A DNA stretch of 14,589 bases from Archaeoglobaceae archaeon (GTDB taxonomy: Archaea; Halobacteriota; Archaeoglobi; Archaeoglobales; Archaeoglobaceae). This document shows positions 1-6,762 of the stretch, piece by piece; position 1 is the stretch's first letter; each line of letters begins with the position of its first letter. The position numbers and the translations under genes are program-made. The notes beneath the pieces were generated by a model, which was given only the letters and a program-made list of their open reading frames with translations, did not search any database and was not told the origin of the DNA. The stretch covers positions 1-14,589 of the forward strand of contig JANXDV010000020.1 in assembly GCA_025058955.1 (NCBI GenBank). Direction: 5' to 3'.

Positions 1-1
1 C

Positions 2-1087
2 TCGATCATCGACACACCACAATTTCAAAGACTAAGAAGGATAAAACAGCTCGGATTTGCAAACCTCGTTTATCCCGGAGCAAATCATACGAGATTTGAA
101 CACTGTCTTGGAGCGATGCATTTGGCAAGGATTTTATCAAAAAAACTTGGATTAGGGGATGAAGTTGTCGTTTCAGCCTTATTGCACGACATATCTCATC
201 CACCTTTCTCCCACAGTGGAGAAGGAATTCTGAGAGCTTATGGCTCTGAACATGAAAACATCGAATTTGCAATAAAGGGAGAACTTAAAGACGTTTTAAA
301 AGATTTAGGATTTAATTTGAAGAGAATTTCAGAGTTTGTGAGTGGAAAAAAGGAGTCAATTGTCAGTGGAGACATCGACGTGGACAGAATGGATTATCTC
401 GTCAGAGACTCACATTACACTGGCGTTGCCTATGGGATCTTCGACATTTCAAGACTGATTGATAAGATCAGATTCGATAAAGGAGTGGTCATTGAGGAAG
501 GCGGTTTAAGAGCTGCAGAGTCATTGCTAATCTCACGATTCATGATGTATCCCGCGGTTTACTTACATCATGTTTGCAGGATAGCGACTAAGATGTTTGA
601 GAGAGCGATGGAAAGAGTAATAGAGAGTGGTCTTGATCCAAAGAAGCTTTTCGAACTCGACGATTGCCAGGCAATGGAGTTGATTAAAATCCACGATCCT
701 GAGTTCTACGAGCTACTGCAAAATAGAAAGCTCTTCAAAAGAGCGGTTTATGTTGGAAGGGAAAGCTTAGATCTAAAGGAGATTCTTAGGTTAAATGAGA
801 GAAGAGTTGAGGAAAAGATCGCTGAAAATGCGGGGATTGAAAGAAAATACGTGATCGTTGACATACCCCCAATCGAAGACGTGAGAGAGTTCAGAGTTCG
901 TGTAGAAATTGAGGGAAAAATAGAGAAATTAGAGAACGTTTCCAAGCTTGTAAGAGCCTTAAGGGATTCTTGGATCGATAACTGGCGTTTTGGAATATAT
1001 ACGAAGAAAGAATTTGTTGAAAAAGTCAAAAGATCCGCGGTAGAGCTTTTAGGAATTGAAAAAACAACTCAAAAATCGCTTTTTTAA
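2..1087 (+). CDS. HD-domain phosphohydrolase (dNTP triphosphohydrolase-like), 5' truncated by window
   Basis: The reading frame is open from base 2, so the gene begins before the window; 361 residues are visible. This is an HD-superfamily hydrolase of the dGTPase/SAMHD1-like group (COG1078 type), whose members cleave dNTPs to deoxynucleosides plus triphosphate or act on related nucleotides. Visible motifs fit: an IDTPQFQRLRRIKQLG stretch at visible residues 3-18, the first metal His in RFEHCLG (residue 34), the HD pair in LLHDISHPPFSH (62-63) and the last metal Asp region in GDIDVDRMDYLVRD. The C-terminal third, with no clear motif, is probably the helical and regulatory part. An internal ATG at 116 is not the real start, because conserved motifs lie before it. 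The TAA stop overlaps the stop of the facing minus-strand gene by 4 bases. The family is clear; the exact substrate cannot be told from sequence. Confidence 0.9.
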   Translation, partial: SIIDTPQFQRLRRIKQLGFANLVYPGANHTRFEHCLGAMHLARILSKKLGLGDEVVVSALLHDISHPPFSHSGEGILRAYGSEHENIEFAIKGELKDVLKDLGFNLKRISEFVSGKKESIVSGDIDVDRMDYLVRDSHYTGVAYGIFDISRLIDKIRFDKGVVIEEGGLRAAESLLISRFMMYPAVYLHHVCRIATKMFERAMERVIESGLDPKKLFELDDCQAMELIKIHDPEFYELLQNRKLFKRAVYVGRESLDLKEILRLNERRVEEKIAENAGIERKYVIVDIPPIEDVREFRVRVEIEGKIEKLENVSKLVRALRDSWIDNWRFGIYTKKEFVEKVKRSAVELLGIEKTTQKSLF

Positions 1088-1761
1088 TCTAAAATTCTCC
1101 TCCTAATTGCAGGATTTTTGGATATTAACTCTCTAAGTGCGGACTCAAAGCTCTCCTCGATCGGAATTTTCTCGCATATGTAAATTCCAGTTCTACCTAT
1201 CTCTCTCCTTCTGCTGAGAATTCTCATTCTCTCGAGCACGATGTCGATCGAAACTCCAAGAATCTTTGCAACAACGCTTGGATGTATTTCGCTTAAAGGT
1301 ATCTCCTTATGCCCTTTTGCATTTGGAACGATCAGAAAAAGCCTTTTATCTACCCCCGGAACTCTAAGATCTTTCAGAAGCTCTCCATAGCTAATACAAC
1401 CACCAAATCTGTAAAAATCAAGTTCTCTTTCTTTCATCTTCACAAGAGGAAAGCTGATCGTTGTGAGCTCATCGATAACGAATTCTCCCTTGATCGCATA
1501 ATTTGGTGTCGCTTGAACGATCCTTTTTTCAACAAAATCAAATCCCTCTAAGGCTAATTCGATCTTGAACGATGGAACTTGCTGTGGGATAAAAATGTCC
1601 ACATCGCTCTTAACATTCACATCTCCTCTCGCAATGCTCCCGTAAGTGATGCTTTGTAATCCGAATTTCTCTAAGATCTCCATTAATTCTTTAGCTCGCC
1701 TTCTTTTTTCTTTCAAAATTCTAAAATTCTCTTCACTGTATTCTACTTCTACTCCACTCAT
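1084..1761 (-). CDS. Predicted nucleotidyltransferase (DNA polymerase beta superfamily)
   Basis: A 225-residue protein with a minimal nucleotidyltransferase signature: YGSIARGD at residues 40-47 followed by SDVDIFI (52-58), that is the GS turn and the two metal-binding aspartates (D53, D55). A third carboxylate probably lies in the strand around VIDELTTI. After about residue 155 comes a segment resembling a small winged or helix-turn-helix fold (HPSVVAKILGVSIDIVLERM, then RRREIGRTGIYI). Conserved archaeal proteins of this layout are known only as predicted nucleotidyltransferases, so the acceptor is unknown. It is the last gene of the MBF1-cutA operon: its ATG overlaps the cutA TGA as ATGA (1758-1761), a sign of coupled translation, and it needs no ribosome site of its own. 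It ends tail to tail with the HD gene, overlapping it by 4 bases. Confidence 0.82.
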   Translation of the reverse strand: MSGVEVEYSEENFRILKEKRRRAKELMEILEKFGLQSITYGSIARGDVNVKSDVDIFIPQQVPSFKIELALEGFDFVEKRIVQATPNYAIKGEFVIDELTTISFPLVKMKERELDFYRFGGCISYGELLKDLRVPGVDKRLFLIVPNAKGHKEIPLSEIHPSVVAKILGVSIDIVLERMRILSRRREIGRTGIYICEKIPIEESFESALRELISKNPAIRRRILD

Positions 1762-2066
1762 TCAACCGTTTTGTCGATCCAATCAAGAAATTCTCTTAAT
1801 CCTTTGTCAACTGGGAAAGAGCATATGCATGGCGTTGTGTAGCTGTGAAGCTTTTTTATCTCGTCTCTGATCTCTGAAAATTTCTCATTTTTTGTTTTCA
1901 GAATCATTCCATATTCCTCTGCGATCTCAATTTTACCTTCCCACCAGAAGTAAGACTTTACTGGAAATATGTTAACACAAGCTACGAGTTTTCTCTCCAA
2001 CAAATGCTTTGCAATTTTCTCAGCTTCTTCTTTTGAACTTGCGGTCACGTAAATGAAGCTGAACAT
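1758..2066 (-). CDS. cutA: CutA1 divalent-cation tolerance family protein
   Basis: A 102-residue CutA1 protein, a small trimeric ferredoxin-like fold linked in bacteria to copper tolerance; its role in archaea is unsettled. The family signature is complete: the opening FIYVTASSKEEAEKIA, then VACVNIFPVKSYFWWEGKIE and LKTKNEKF, ending in LREFLDWIDKTVE. Three in-frame starts exist: GTG 2081, GTG 2072 and ATG 2066. I chose ATG 2066 because it gives the usual length and the usual N-terminus. A strong ribosome site (GAGGTGAT, 2077-2084) lies 10 bases before it; GTG 2072 would have the 4-base spacing seen at other genes here, so it remains possible. GTG 2081 lies inside the ribosome site and is unlikely. 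The gene follows MBF1 directly and overlaps the next gene as ATGA. The family is certain; the start is about 70% sure. Confidence 0.93.
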   Translation of the reverse strand: MFSFIYVTASSKEEAEKIAKHLLERKLVACVNIFPVKSYFWWEGKIEIAEEYGMILKTKNEKFSEIRDEIKKLHSYTTPCICSFPVDKGLREFLDWIDKTVE

Positions 2067-2076
2067 CGCCACAGCA

Positions 2077-2084
2077 ATCACCTC
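2077..2084 (-). promoter_or_regulatory. Ribosome binding site of cutA, overlapping the MBF1 stop codon
   Basis: On the minus strand this reads GAGGTGAT, a full match to the anti-Shine-Dalgarno end of archaeal 16S rRNA as known generally. The TGA stop of the MBF1 gene sits inside it, so ribosomes ending MBF1 stop exactly where cutA initiates. It decides against GTG 2081 as the cutA start. Confidence 0.75.
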
Positions 2085-2545
2085 TCTTTCTTTTTCAGCA
2101 CAACCACATCGCCAAGTGTTGGGGTCATGGATACCTTTTTTTCAAGCTTGACAACAGGAACGCTTTCCTTTAACTTTATCCCAAATAGCTTCTCAAGCTT
2201 TGCCACAACTTCTGGATCTGGCGTTATCTCCGCATTCTCTATCTTCTTAATTAGAGATTCCTTTTCTTGAATTTTTTTGGCAAGCTGTTCTTGACTCCAG
2301 CCCCTTTTCTCTCTCTCCATTCTTATTATTTGACTGAAATTATCTACGAGCTCATCTTTGAACTCTATATCCGTGCGAACTTTCTTTTTCTTTATAACAA
2401 CCCTCTTAGCTTCAGCTTGTGAAGTTGTAGAGACTTTTTCACTCCCATATCTTTTACAAGAAGAGCAAACAGTCAATTCCGTTCCTTCGACCATTATTTT
2501 AACCCCAGAACCCTTTAGCTCTTTTCCACAAATCTCACAGTTCAT
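2078..2545 (-). CDS. Multiprotein bridging factor 1 homologue (archaeal aMBF1)
   Basis: A 155-residue archaeal MBF1. It opens with a zinc ribbon (C3, C6, C27, C30: CEICG then CSSC), continues with a basic linker around residues 46-58, and has a Cro/C1-type helix-turn-helix at about 70-120 (GWSQEQLAKKIQ... then PDPEVVAKLEKLFGI). Eukaryotic MBF1 bridges activators and TBP; archaeal forms associate with ribosomes and have been tied to translation or stalled-ribosome responses. An upstream in-frame ATG at 2569 exists, but the predicted transcript start (about 2561, from the TATA element at 2580-2593) would fall after it, and GGTGAT sits 3 bases before ATG 2545, so 2545 is chosen. It is the first gene of the operon MBF1 > cutA > nucleotidyltransferase and is divergent from PAN. 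Confidence 0.92.
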   Translation of the reverse strand: MNCEICGKELKGSGVKIMVEGTELTVCSSCKRYGSEKVSTTSQAEAKRVVIKKKKVRTDIEFKDELVDNFSQIIRMEREKRGWSQEQLAKKIQEKESLIKKIENAEITPDPEVVAKLEKLFGIKLKESVPVVKLEKKVSMTPTLGDVVVLKKKER

Positions 2546-2548
2546 ACG

Positions 2549-2554
2549 ATCACC
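2549..2554 (-). promoter_or_regulatory. Ribosome binding site of the MBF1 gene
   Basis: GGTGAT on the minus strand, 3 bases before ATG 2545. The same core and spacing appear before hemB (4 bases) and purL (3 bases). It supports 2545 over the upstream ATG at 2569. Confidence 0.7.
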
Positions 2555-2579
2555 AATCAATAAGTTCATATAGTTGAAG

Positions 2580-2593
2580 AGATATATATTTAT
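2580..2593. promoter_or_regulatory. Shared TATA element of the divergent MBF1 and PAN promoters
   Basis: An AT-only alternating stretch that reads as a TATA box on both strands (agatatatatttat on plus, ataaatatatatct on minus). Taking a 25-27 base offset, the plus-strand start would be near 2612-2616, just before the PAN ATG at 2622. The minus-strand start would be near 2561, giving MBF1 a leader of about 15 bases that includes its GGTGAT. One TATA element may serve both directions, or two may overlap. The start positions are inferred. Confidence 0.6.
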
Positions 2594-2600
2594 TTGGAGG

Positions 2601-2610
2601 CTTCCGGAAG
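2601..2610. repeat. 10-bp perfect palindrome CTTCCGGAAG in the PAN promoter
   Basis: CTTCCGGAAG equals its own reverse complement. It lies between the TATA element and the PAN start codon, exactly where archaeal repressors often bind to block polymerase. I noticed no second copy in the window, so a function as an operator is only a suggestion. Confidence 0.4.
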
Positions 2611-2621
2611 AGGTAGTTAGA

Positions 2622-3815
2622 ATGAGTGAGGATCTGAGCTATCTGATGGATAAGCTTAAGAAACTTGAAGAGGAGTATTATAAGCTTAGAGAAGTTTGTA
2701 GAAGGCTTGAAGATGAAAAAAGATTTATAGAAAGTGAAAGATTGAGATATGAAAGAGAAGTTAGAAGACTTAGAAGCGAGCTTGAACGTTTAAGATCACC
2801 TCCCTTACTCGTTGGAGTTATCTCAGATGTTCTTGAAGATGGAAGGGTTGTTGTTAGAAGTTCAACTGGACCAAAATTCGTTGTTTATGCATCTCAGTAT
2901 ATTTCTCCAGATGAGTTAAAACCCGGGACGAGAGTTGCTTTAAACCAGCAAACCCTCGCTGTGGTCAATATATTGCCTTCATCAAAGGATCCAATGGTTT
3001 ATGGATTCGAGATTGAAGAAAGACCTGATGTGACGTATTCAGACATTGGAGGCTTGAACCAGCAGATTGAGGAAATCAAAGAAGCGGTTGAGTTACCAAT
3101 GCTGAAACCAGAGCTTTTCAAAGAAGTCGGAATTGAACCACCGAAGGGAGTTTTGCTGTATGGTCCTCCGGGAACAGGAAAAACTTTACTTGCAAAAGCA
3201 GTGGCAAATCAAACAAAGGCTACCTTCATAAGAGTTGTTGGAAGCGAATTTGTGCAAAAGTTCATAGGCGAGGGGGCAAGGCTTGTCAGAGAGGTTTTCC
3301 AACTTGCAAGAGAGAAGGCACCTTCAATAATCTTCATAGATGAACTCGATGCGATCGCTGCGAAGAGAACAAGTAGTGATACGAGTGGAGACAGAGAAGT
3401 GCAGAGAACGATGATGCAGTTGCTTGCGGAACTGGATGGTTTTGATTCAAGAGGAGATGTAAAAGTCATCGGAGCAACTAACCGCATAGACATCCTTGAT
3501 CCCGCAATACTCCGCCCGGGTAGATTTGACAGAATAATAGAGGTTCCTATGCCAAACTATGAGGCAAGAATCCAGATCTTCAAGATTCACTCAAAGAAAA
3601 TGAAGCTCGATGATGATGTTGACTTCAATGAACTTTCAAGGATCACAGAAGGAGCAAGTGGAGCGGACATAAAGGCGATCTGCACGGAAGCAGGAATGTT
3701 CGCAATAAGAGAAGAGAGGCTAAAGGTGACAATGAGCGACTTTACAAGAGCGATAGAGAAGGTTCTGAGAAAAGCTTCACCAATTCCAGATCTCAAGGGA
3801 GTCATGTTTGTTTAG
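2622..3815 (+). CDS. pan: Proteasome-activating nucleotidase (PAN), AAA ATPase
   Basis: A 397-residue AAA ATPase that unfolds substrates and opens the gate of the 20S proteasome as a cytoplasmic hexamer. The domains are in the usual order: N-terminal coiled coil (about 5-58), OB domain (about 60-115), and AAA module with Walker A GPPGTGKT (181-188), aromatic-hydrophobic pore loop KFIGEG (213-218), Walker B IIFIDELD (236-243), sensor-1 GATNR and arginine-finger region RPGRFDR. ATG 2622 was chosen over the in-frame TTG at 2574 because it gives the normal length and has an AGAGGT ribosome site 7 bases upstream, whereas 2574 lies upstream of the TATA element. The C-terminus is MFV: it has the hydrophobic-aromatic-X layout of the gate-opening HbYX motif, but with Phe in place of Tyr. 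hemA follows, starting 55 bases after the stop or overlapping it if TTG 3808 is used. Confidence 0.97.
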   Translation: MSEDLSYLMDKLKKLEEEYYKLREVCRRLEDEKRFIESERLRYEREVRRLRSELERLRSPPLLVGVISDVLEDGRVVVRSSTGPKFVVYASQYISPDELKPGTRVALNQQTLAVVNILPSSKDPMVYGFEIEERPDVTYSDIGGLNQQIEEIKEAVELPMLKPELFKEVGIEPPKGVLLYGPPGTGKTLLAKAVANQTKATFIRVVGSEFVQKFIGEGARLVREVFQLAREKAPSIIFIDELDAIAAKRTSSDTSGDREVQRTMMQLLAELDGFDSRGDVKVIGATNRIDILDPAILRPGRFDRIIEVPMPNYEARIQIFKIHSKKMKLDDDVDFNELSRITEGASGADIKAICTEAGMFAIREERLKVTMSDFTRAIEKVLRKASPIPDLKGVMFV

Positions 3816-3870
3816 CCGGAAGCCTCCACCAATTTCAAAAAGTTCAAAAGCTGATGGGGGTAAGGTTGCT

Positions 3871-5166
3871 GTGGAACTTGGATGCCTATCACTATCGCAC
3901 AAACGTGCAAAAGTGGAAGAGATCGAAAGAGTTGCAAAAGAGGAATATTTCCTACCAATTCTTTCCTCTTATCCCTTTCAAGAGTTTGCTTACATCATAA
4001 CTTGCAATAGATTTGAGATCTACGCTATTGGTTTTGCAATCTATGAGAATTTAGTGAAGCTTTCAAAGGAGCTTGGAATTGAGAAATTGGGAGAGATCTA
4101 CGTTGGTGAAAACTGTGTTCGCCATCTAATGCGTGTCTGTGCTGGCGTAGAGTCGATGATCGTAGGAGAGAACGAGATCTTGGGACAAGTAAAGAGTTGG
4201 CTTCTCAAATGTGAGAAGAAGGGAATTGTTGGAGAAAACATCCAAAGAGTTTTCAATAAAGCTATCCAAGTTGGAAGCAAGATTAGAAGGGAGACTGAAA
4301 TATCAAAAGGAGCTCTATCCATAGGCTCTGCTGCTGTTGCGCTTGCTGAAAAAGTTCTCGGCTCTCTTAATGGGAAAAGGGTTTTGATCGTTGGAGCTGG
4401 CGAAATGGGCGAACTTGTTGCAAAGGCAATTCATAAAGATGTCGAAACCATACTAATTGCAAACAGAACTTTTTCAAGAGCGGAAGCTCTTGCTAAAAGG
4501 CTTAATGGGATTGCGGTTCGATTTGATAAATTGCAAGATTATTTAAAAATTTGTGATGTTGTAATTTCTGCAACTTCCGCACCTCATATAGTGATCTCAA
4601 GACAAGTTGTAGAGAATGCGATGAAAGAGAGAGAAAAGAAACTCGTAATAATTGACATAGCTTTGCCGAGGGATGTGGAGGATTCTGTTAGAGAATTGAA
4701 AAATGTGGAGCTTTTTACTATAGATGATCTAAGGGCGATAAGCGAGGAGAACTTGAAGAGGAGAGAATTAGAGGTTAAAAAAGCAGAGGAAATAATTGAA
4801 AGAGAACTCGAGCAATTTAGAATTTATCTCAAAGATCTTGAAGCTAAAAAAGCGATTGATGCGATGTATAGCCTTGCTGGAAAATTTGTAGATGAAGAAG
4901 TCGAGGAGCTTTACAAAAAACTTTCGAAACTTGGATTGAATGAAGAAGTGAAGCCACTGCTCAGAGCTTTCGCAATCTCTCTCATAAAGAAATTTTTGAG
5001 TGAGCCGACGCTAAAGCTAAAGCTCGCTGCGAGAAATGGAAATTCTGAATTAATAGAGGCAATTCTAAAAATCTTTGGTGATGGAAATGTTCCCGAATCT
5101 GCGAATGAGAAGACTGCGAAGGGAAAATCTGAGAGAGTTATTCTGGGAAGCAAGGCTGAGAGTTGA
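3871..5166 (+). CDS. hemA: Glutamyl-tRNA reductase
   Basis: Reduces glutamyl-tRNA(Glu) with NADPH to glutamate-1-semialdehyde, the first committed step of the C5 route to tetrapyrroles. The protein has 431 residues from GTG 3871. Signatures are the N-terminal LSHKRAKVEEIE, the catalytic Cys45 in TCNRFEIY, AGVESMIVGENEILGQVK in the catalytic domain, the NADPH-binding GAGEMG, ANRTFSRAEALA, DIALPRDVE, and a long helical dimerisation region. The start is ambiguous because an earlier in-frame TTG (3808) overlaps the PAN gene. GTG 3871 puts the catalytic Cys at 45, near its usual 48-50, and has a purine-rich GGGGGT upstream. The last 26 residues (charged, probably disordered) are encoded in an 80-base out-of-frame overlap with hemB. 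There is no clear promoter before it, so co-transcription with PAN is likely. Confidence 0.95.
   Translation: MELGCLSLSHKRAKVEEIERVAKEEYFLPILSSYPFQEFAYIITCNRFEIYAIGFAIYENLVKLSKELGIEKLGEIYVGENCVRHLMRVCAGVESMIVGENEILGQVKSWLLKCEKKGIVGENIQRVFNKAIQVGSKIRRETEISKGALSIGSAAVALAEKVLGSLNGKRVLIVGAGEMGELVAKAIHKDVETILIANRTFSRAEALAKRLNGIAVRFDKLQDYLKICDVVISATSAPHIVISRQVVENAMKEREKKLVIIDIALPRDVEDSVRELKNVELFTIDDLRAISEENLKRRELEVKKAEEIIERELEQFRIYLKDLEAKKAIDAMYSLAGKFVDEEVEELYKKLSKLGLNEEVKPLLRAFAISLIKKFLSEPTLKLKLAARNGNSELIEAILKIFGDGNVPESANEKTAKGKSERVILGSKAES
5077..5082 (+). promoter_or_regulatory. Ribosome binding site of hemB, inside hemA
   Basis: GGTGAT 4 bases before ATG 5087, inside the hemA coding sequence. 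It decides the hemB start among TTG 5075, GTG 5078, ATG 5081, ATG 5087 and ATG 5105. Confidence 0.7.
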
Positions 5167-6046
5167 AGATCTAATAGTCCCCATTTTCGTTGATGAGACT
5201 GCGAAGGAGAAGAAGGAAATAAGCTCGATGCCCGATTACTATCGCATTCCACTCGATTTAGTCACAAAAGAAGTTGAGGAATGCATGGATCTTGGGCTAA
5301 GATCTTTTATTCTCTTTGGAATTCCAAAGAAAAAGGATGAAATTGGCAGTGAAGCTTACAATGATCATGGTGTTGTTCAGAGAGCCATAAGAATGATCAA
5401 AGAGAACTTCCCAAAGGCTGTTGTGATCACAGACGTCTGCCTTTGTGAATACACAACGCATGGGCACTGTGGAATTGTAAAGGGGAATGAGATCTTGAAC
5501 GATGAAACGCTTGAAATTCTTGGAAAGATCGCATTAAGTCATGCTAAAGCTGGTGCAGACATTGTTGCCCCTTCTGGCATGATGGATGGAATGGTCTCAG
5601 CGATTCGCTCCGCTTTGGATAGAGAAGGATTTCAGAACACTCTGATCATGAGCTACTCCGCAAAATTTGCTTCTAATTTCTATTCTCCCTTTAGAGAAGC
5701 AGCAGAAAGTGGATACAAATTTGGAGACAGAAAAAGCTATCAAATGGACTTTCACAACAGCAATGAAGCGATGCGAGAAATTGAGCTTGACATCCTTGAA
5801 GGGGCGGATATTGTCATGGTAAAGCCTGCATTGGCTTATCTTGACATAATCCGAAGAGTAAAGGACAGCTTTAACATTCCACTAACCGCATACAACGTTA
5901 GTGGAGAGTATTCAATGACTAAGGCAGCCATAAAGATGGGGTGGCTCAGCAAAGATATCATCTACGAAATACTGACCGCAATAAAGAGGGCGGGAGCGGA
6001 TTTGATAATAACCTACCACGCAAAGGAGATAGCGCAGATTATTTAA
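5087..6046 (+). CDS. hemB: Porphobilinogen synthase (delta-aminolevulinate dehydratase)
   Basis: Condenses two 5-aminolevulinate molecules to porphobilinogen. The protein has 319 residues from ATG 5087. The two active-site lysines are present: K193 in SYSAKFASNF and K246 in MVKPALAY. A three-cysteine zinc site is visible (C118, C120, C128 in DVCLCEYTTHGHCG), so this is the zinc-requiring rather than the magnesium form. The N-terminal MFPNLRMRRLRR matches the family's conserved arginine-rich start, so the 80-base overlap with the end of hemA is real on the hemB side. The intervening enzyme, glutamate-1-semialdehyde aminotransferase (hemL), is not in the window. The gene ends facing bioY with 23 AT-only bases between them. 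Confidence 0.97.
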   Translation: MFPNLRMRRLRRENLRELFWEARLRVEDLIVPIFVDETAKEKKEISSMPDYYRIPLDLVTKEVEECMDLGLRSFILFGIPKKKDEIGSEAYNDHGVVQRAIRMIKENFPKAVVITDVCLCEYTTHGHCGIVKGNEILNDETLEILGKIALSHAKAGADIVAPSGMMDGMVSAIRSALDREGFQNTLIMSYSAKFASNFYSPFREAAESGYKFGDRKSYQMDFHNSNEAMREIELDILEGADIVMVKPALAYLDIIRRVKDSFNIPLTAYNVSGEYSMTKAAIKMGWLSKDIIYEILTAIKRAGADLIITYHAKEIAQII

Positions 6047-6070
6047 ATTTTAAAAAATAAATTAAAATTT
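6045..6070. terminator. AT-only inverted repeat between hemB and bioY, possible two-way terminator
   Basis: AAATTTTA (6045-6052) pairs with TAAAATTT (6063-6070) around a 10-base A-rich loop. It sits exactly between two convergent stop codons and gives U-rich RNA in both directions. With no G-C pairs the stem is weak. Archaeal termination depends mainly on U-tracts, so the call is tentative. Confidence 0.35.
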
Positions 6071-6729
6071 TAGAATAATTTATATCTCCTTCCTACATCC
6101 ACTTCACCGTTATATGCTACCTTTGGCATTATCGCTCTTCCAATGGCTGAAGCAAGCAAGATCTTTGTTAGATCTCCTGGTATGAATGGAATTGCACCCA
6201 TCATGAGCAATTCAAAGATTCCCAAATTTGGAAACATCCCCTTGAGCCAAAGAAGTCCTAAGCCATATATTATAACGAAGTTTGCGAACATCAGGATCGG
6301 GAGAAGTGTTAGGAAGTATCTGGCTCCGATGTATCTGTCAACGAGGTGTCCAACGAAGAATGCTGCAATGATAAAACCGAATAAGTAGCCCAAGGTAGGT
6401 CCTGAGAGTATAGCTAAACCTCCCTTAAATCCCGCAAACCATGGAATTCCTGCAAAACCTAAGGAAACATATAAGGTCTGACTGATTCCTCCCCAGTATT
6501 TTCCAAGAACCAATGCGCTAAGAAAAACCGCAAAAGTCTGCATCGTTATTGGAACTGGAGTCCATGGTAAATAAAGCCGAATCTGCGCGCAAAGTCCTGT
6601 AAATACTGCGAAAGCTAATGCTAAAAGTATTTTTTGCTCGAATTCCGCTTCGTATCTCCATTTGAAGAATTTGTATCTGACAAAGTCCATACGAGAAATT
6701 TGAGGTTTGAAAATAAATTTTACTCCCAT
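6070..6729 (-). CDS. bioY: BioY-type biotin transporter (ECF substrate-binding S component)
   Basis: A 219-residue integral membrane protein. After a polar N-terminus of about 30 residues come about six hydrophobic segments (roughly 32-50, 62-80, 84-100, 108-128, 138-158, 172-190). BioY signatures are visible: PWTPVPITMQTFAVFLSALVLG near 55-76, then GFKGGLAILSGPTLGYLFGF. It binds biotin at the membrane and normally works with an energising EcfT/EcfA module, which is not in the window; some BioY proteins work alone or share the module. The ATG at 6729 has no ribosome site but lies about 27 bases from a TATA element, which suggests a leaderless mRNA. An internal ATG (residue 14) is an alternative start with no better support. 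Its neighbours are not biotin genes. Confidence 0.93.
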   Translation of the reverse strand: MGVKFIFKPQISRMDFVRYKFFKWRYEAEFEQKILLALAFAVFTGLCAQIRLYLPWTPVPITMQTFAVFLSALVLGKYWGGISQTLYVSLGFAGIPWFAGFKGGLAILSGPTLGYLFGFIIAAFFVGHLVDRYIGARYFLTLLPILMFANFVIIYGLGLLWLKGMFPNLGIFELLMMGAIPFIPGDLTKILLASAIGRAIMPKVAYNGEVDVGRRYKLF

Positions 6730-6749
6730 TAAAAAGATAAGAGCTGTTT

Positions 6750-6762
6750 GTATAATTTAAAT
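6750..6762. promoter_or_regulatory. TATA element of bioY, possibly shared with the PE gene
   Basis: GTATAATTTAAAT on plus reads ATTTAAATTATAC on minus. On minus its centre lies about 27 bases before the bioY ATG, the distance expected for leaderless transcription. On plus it would put the PE start near 6782, leaving a 25-base leader without a clear ribosome site. Confidence 0.5.

Noticed and set aside
3808..3870. hemA starting at TTG 3808, overlapping PAN.
   Set aside because: The extra 21 residues (KPPPISKSSKADGG-like) are low in complexity, would shift the catalytic Cys to 66 instead of about 45-50, and have no ribosome site; still not excluded.
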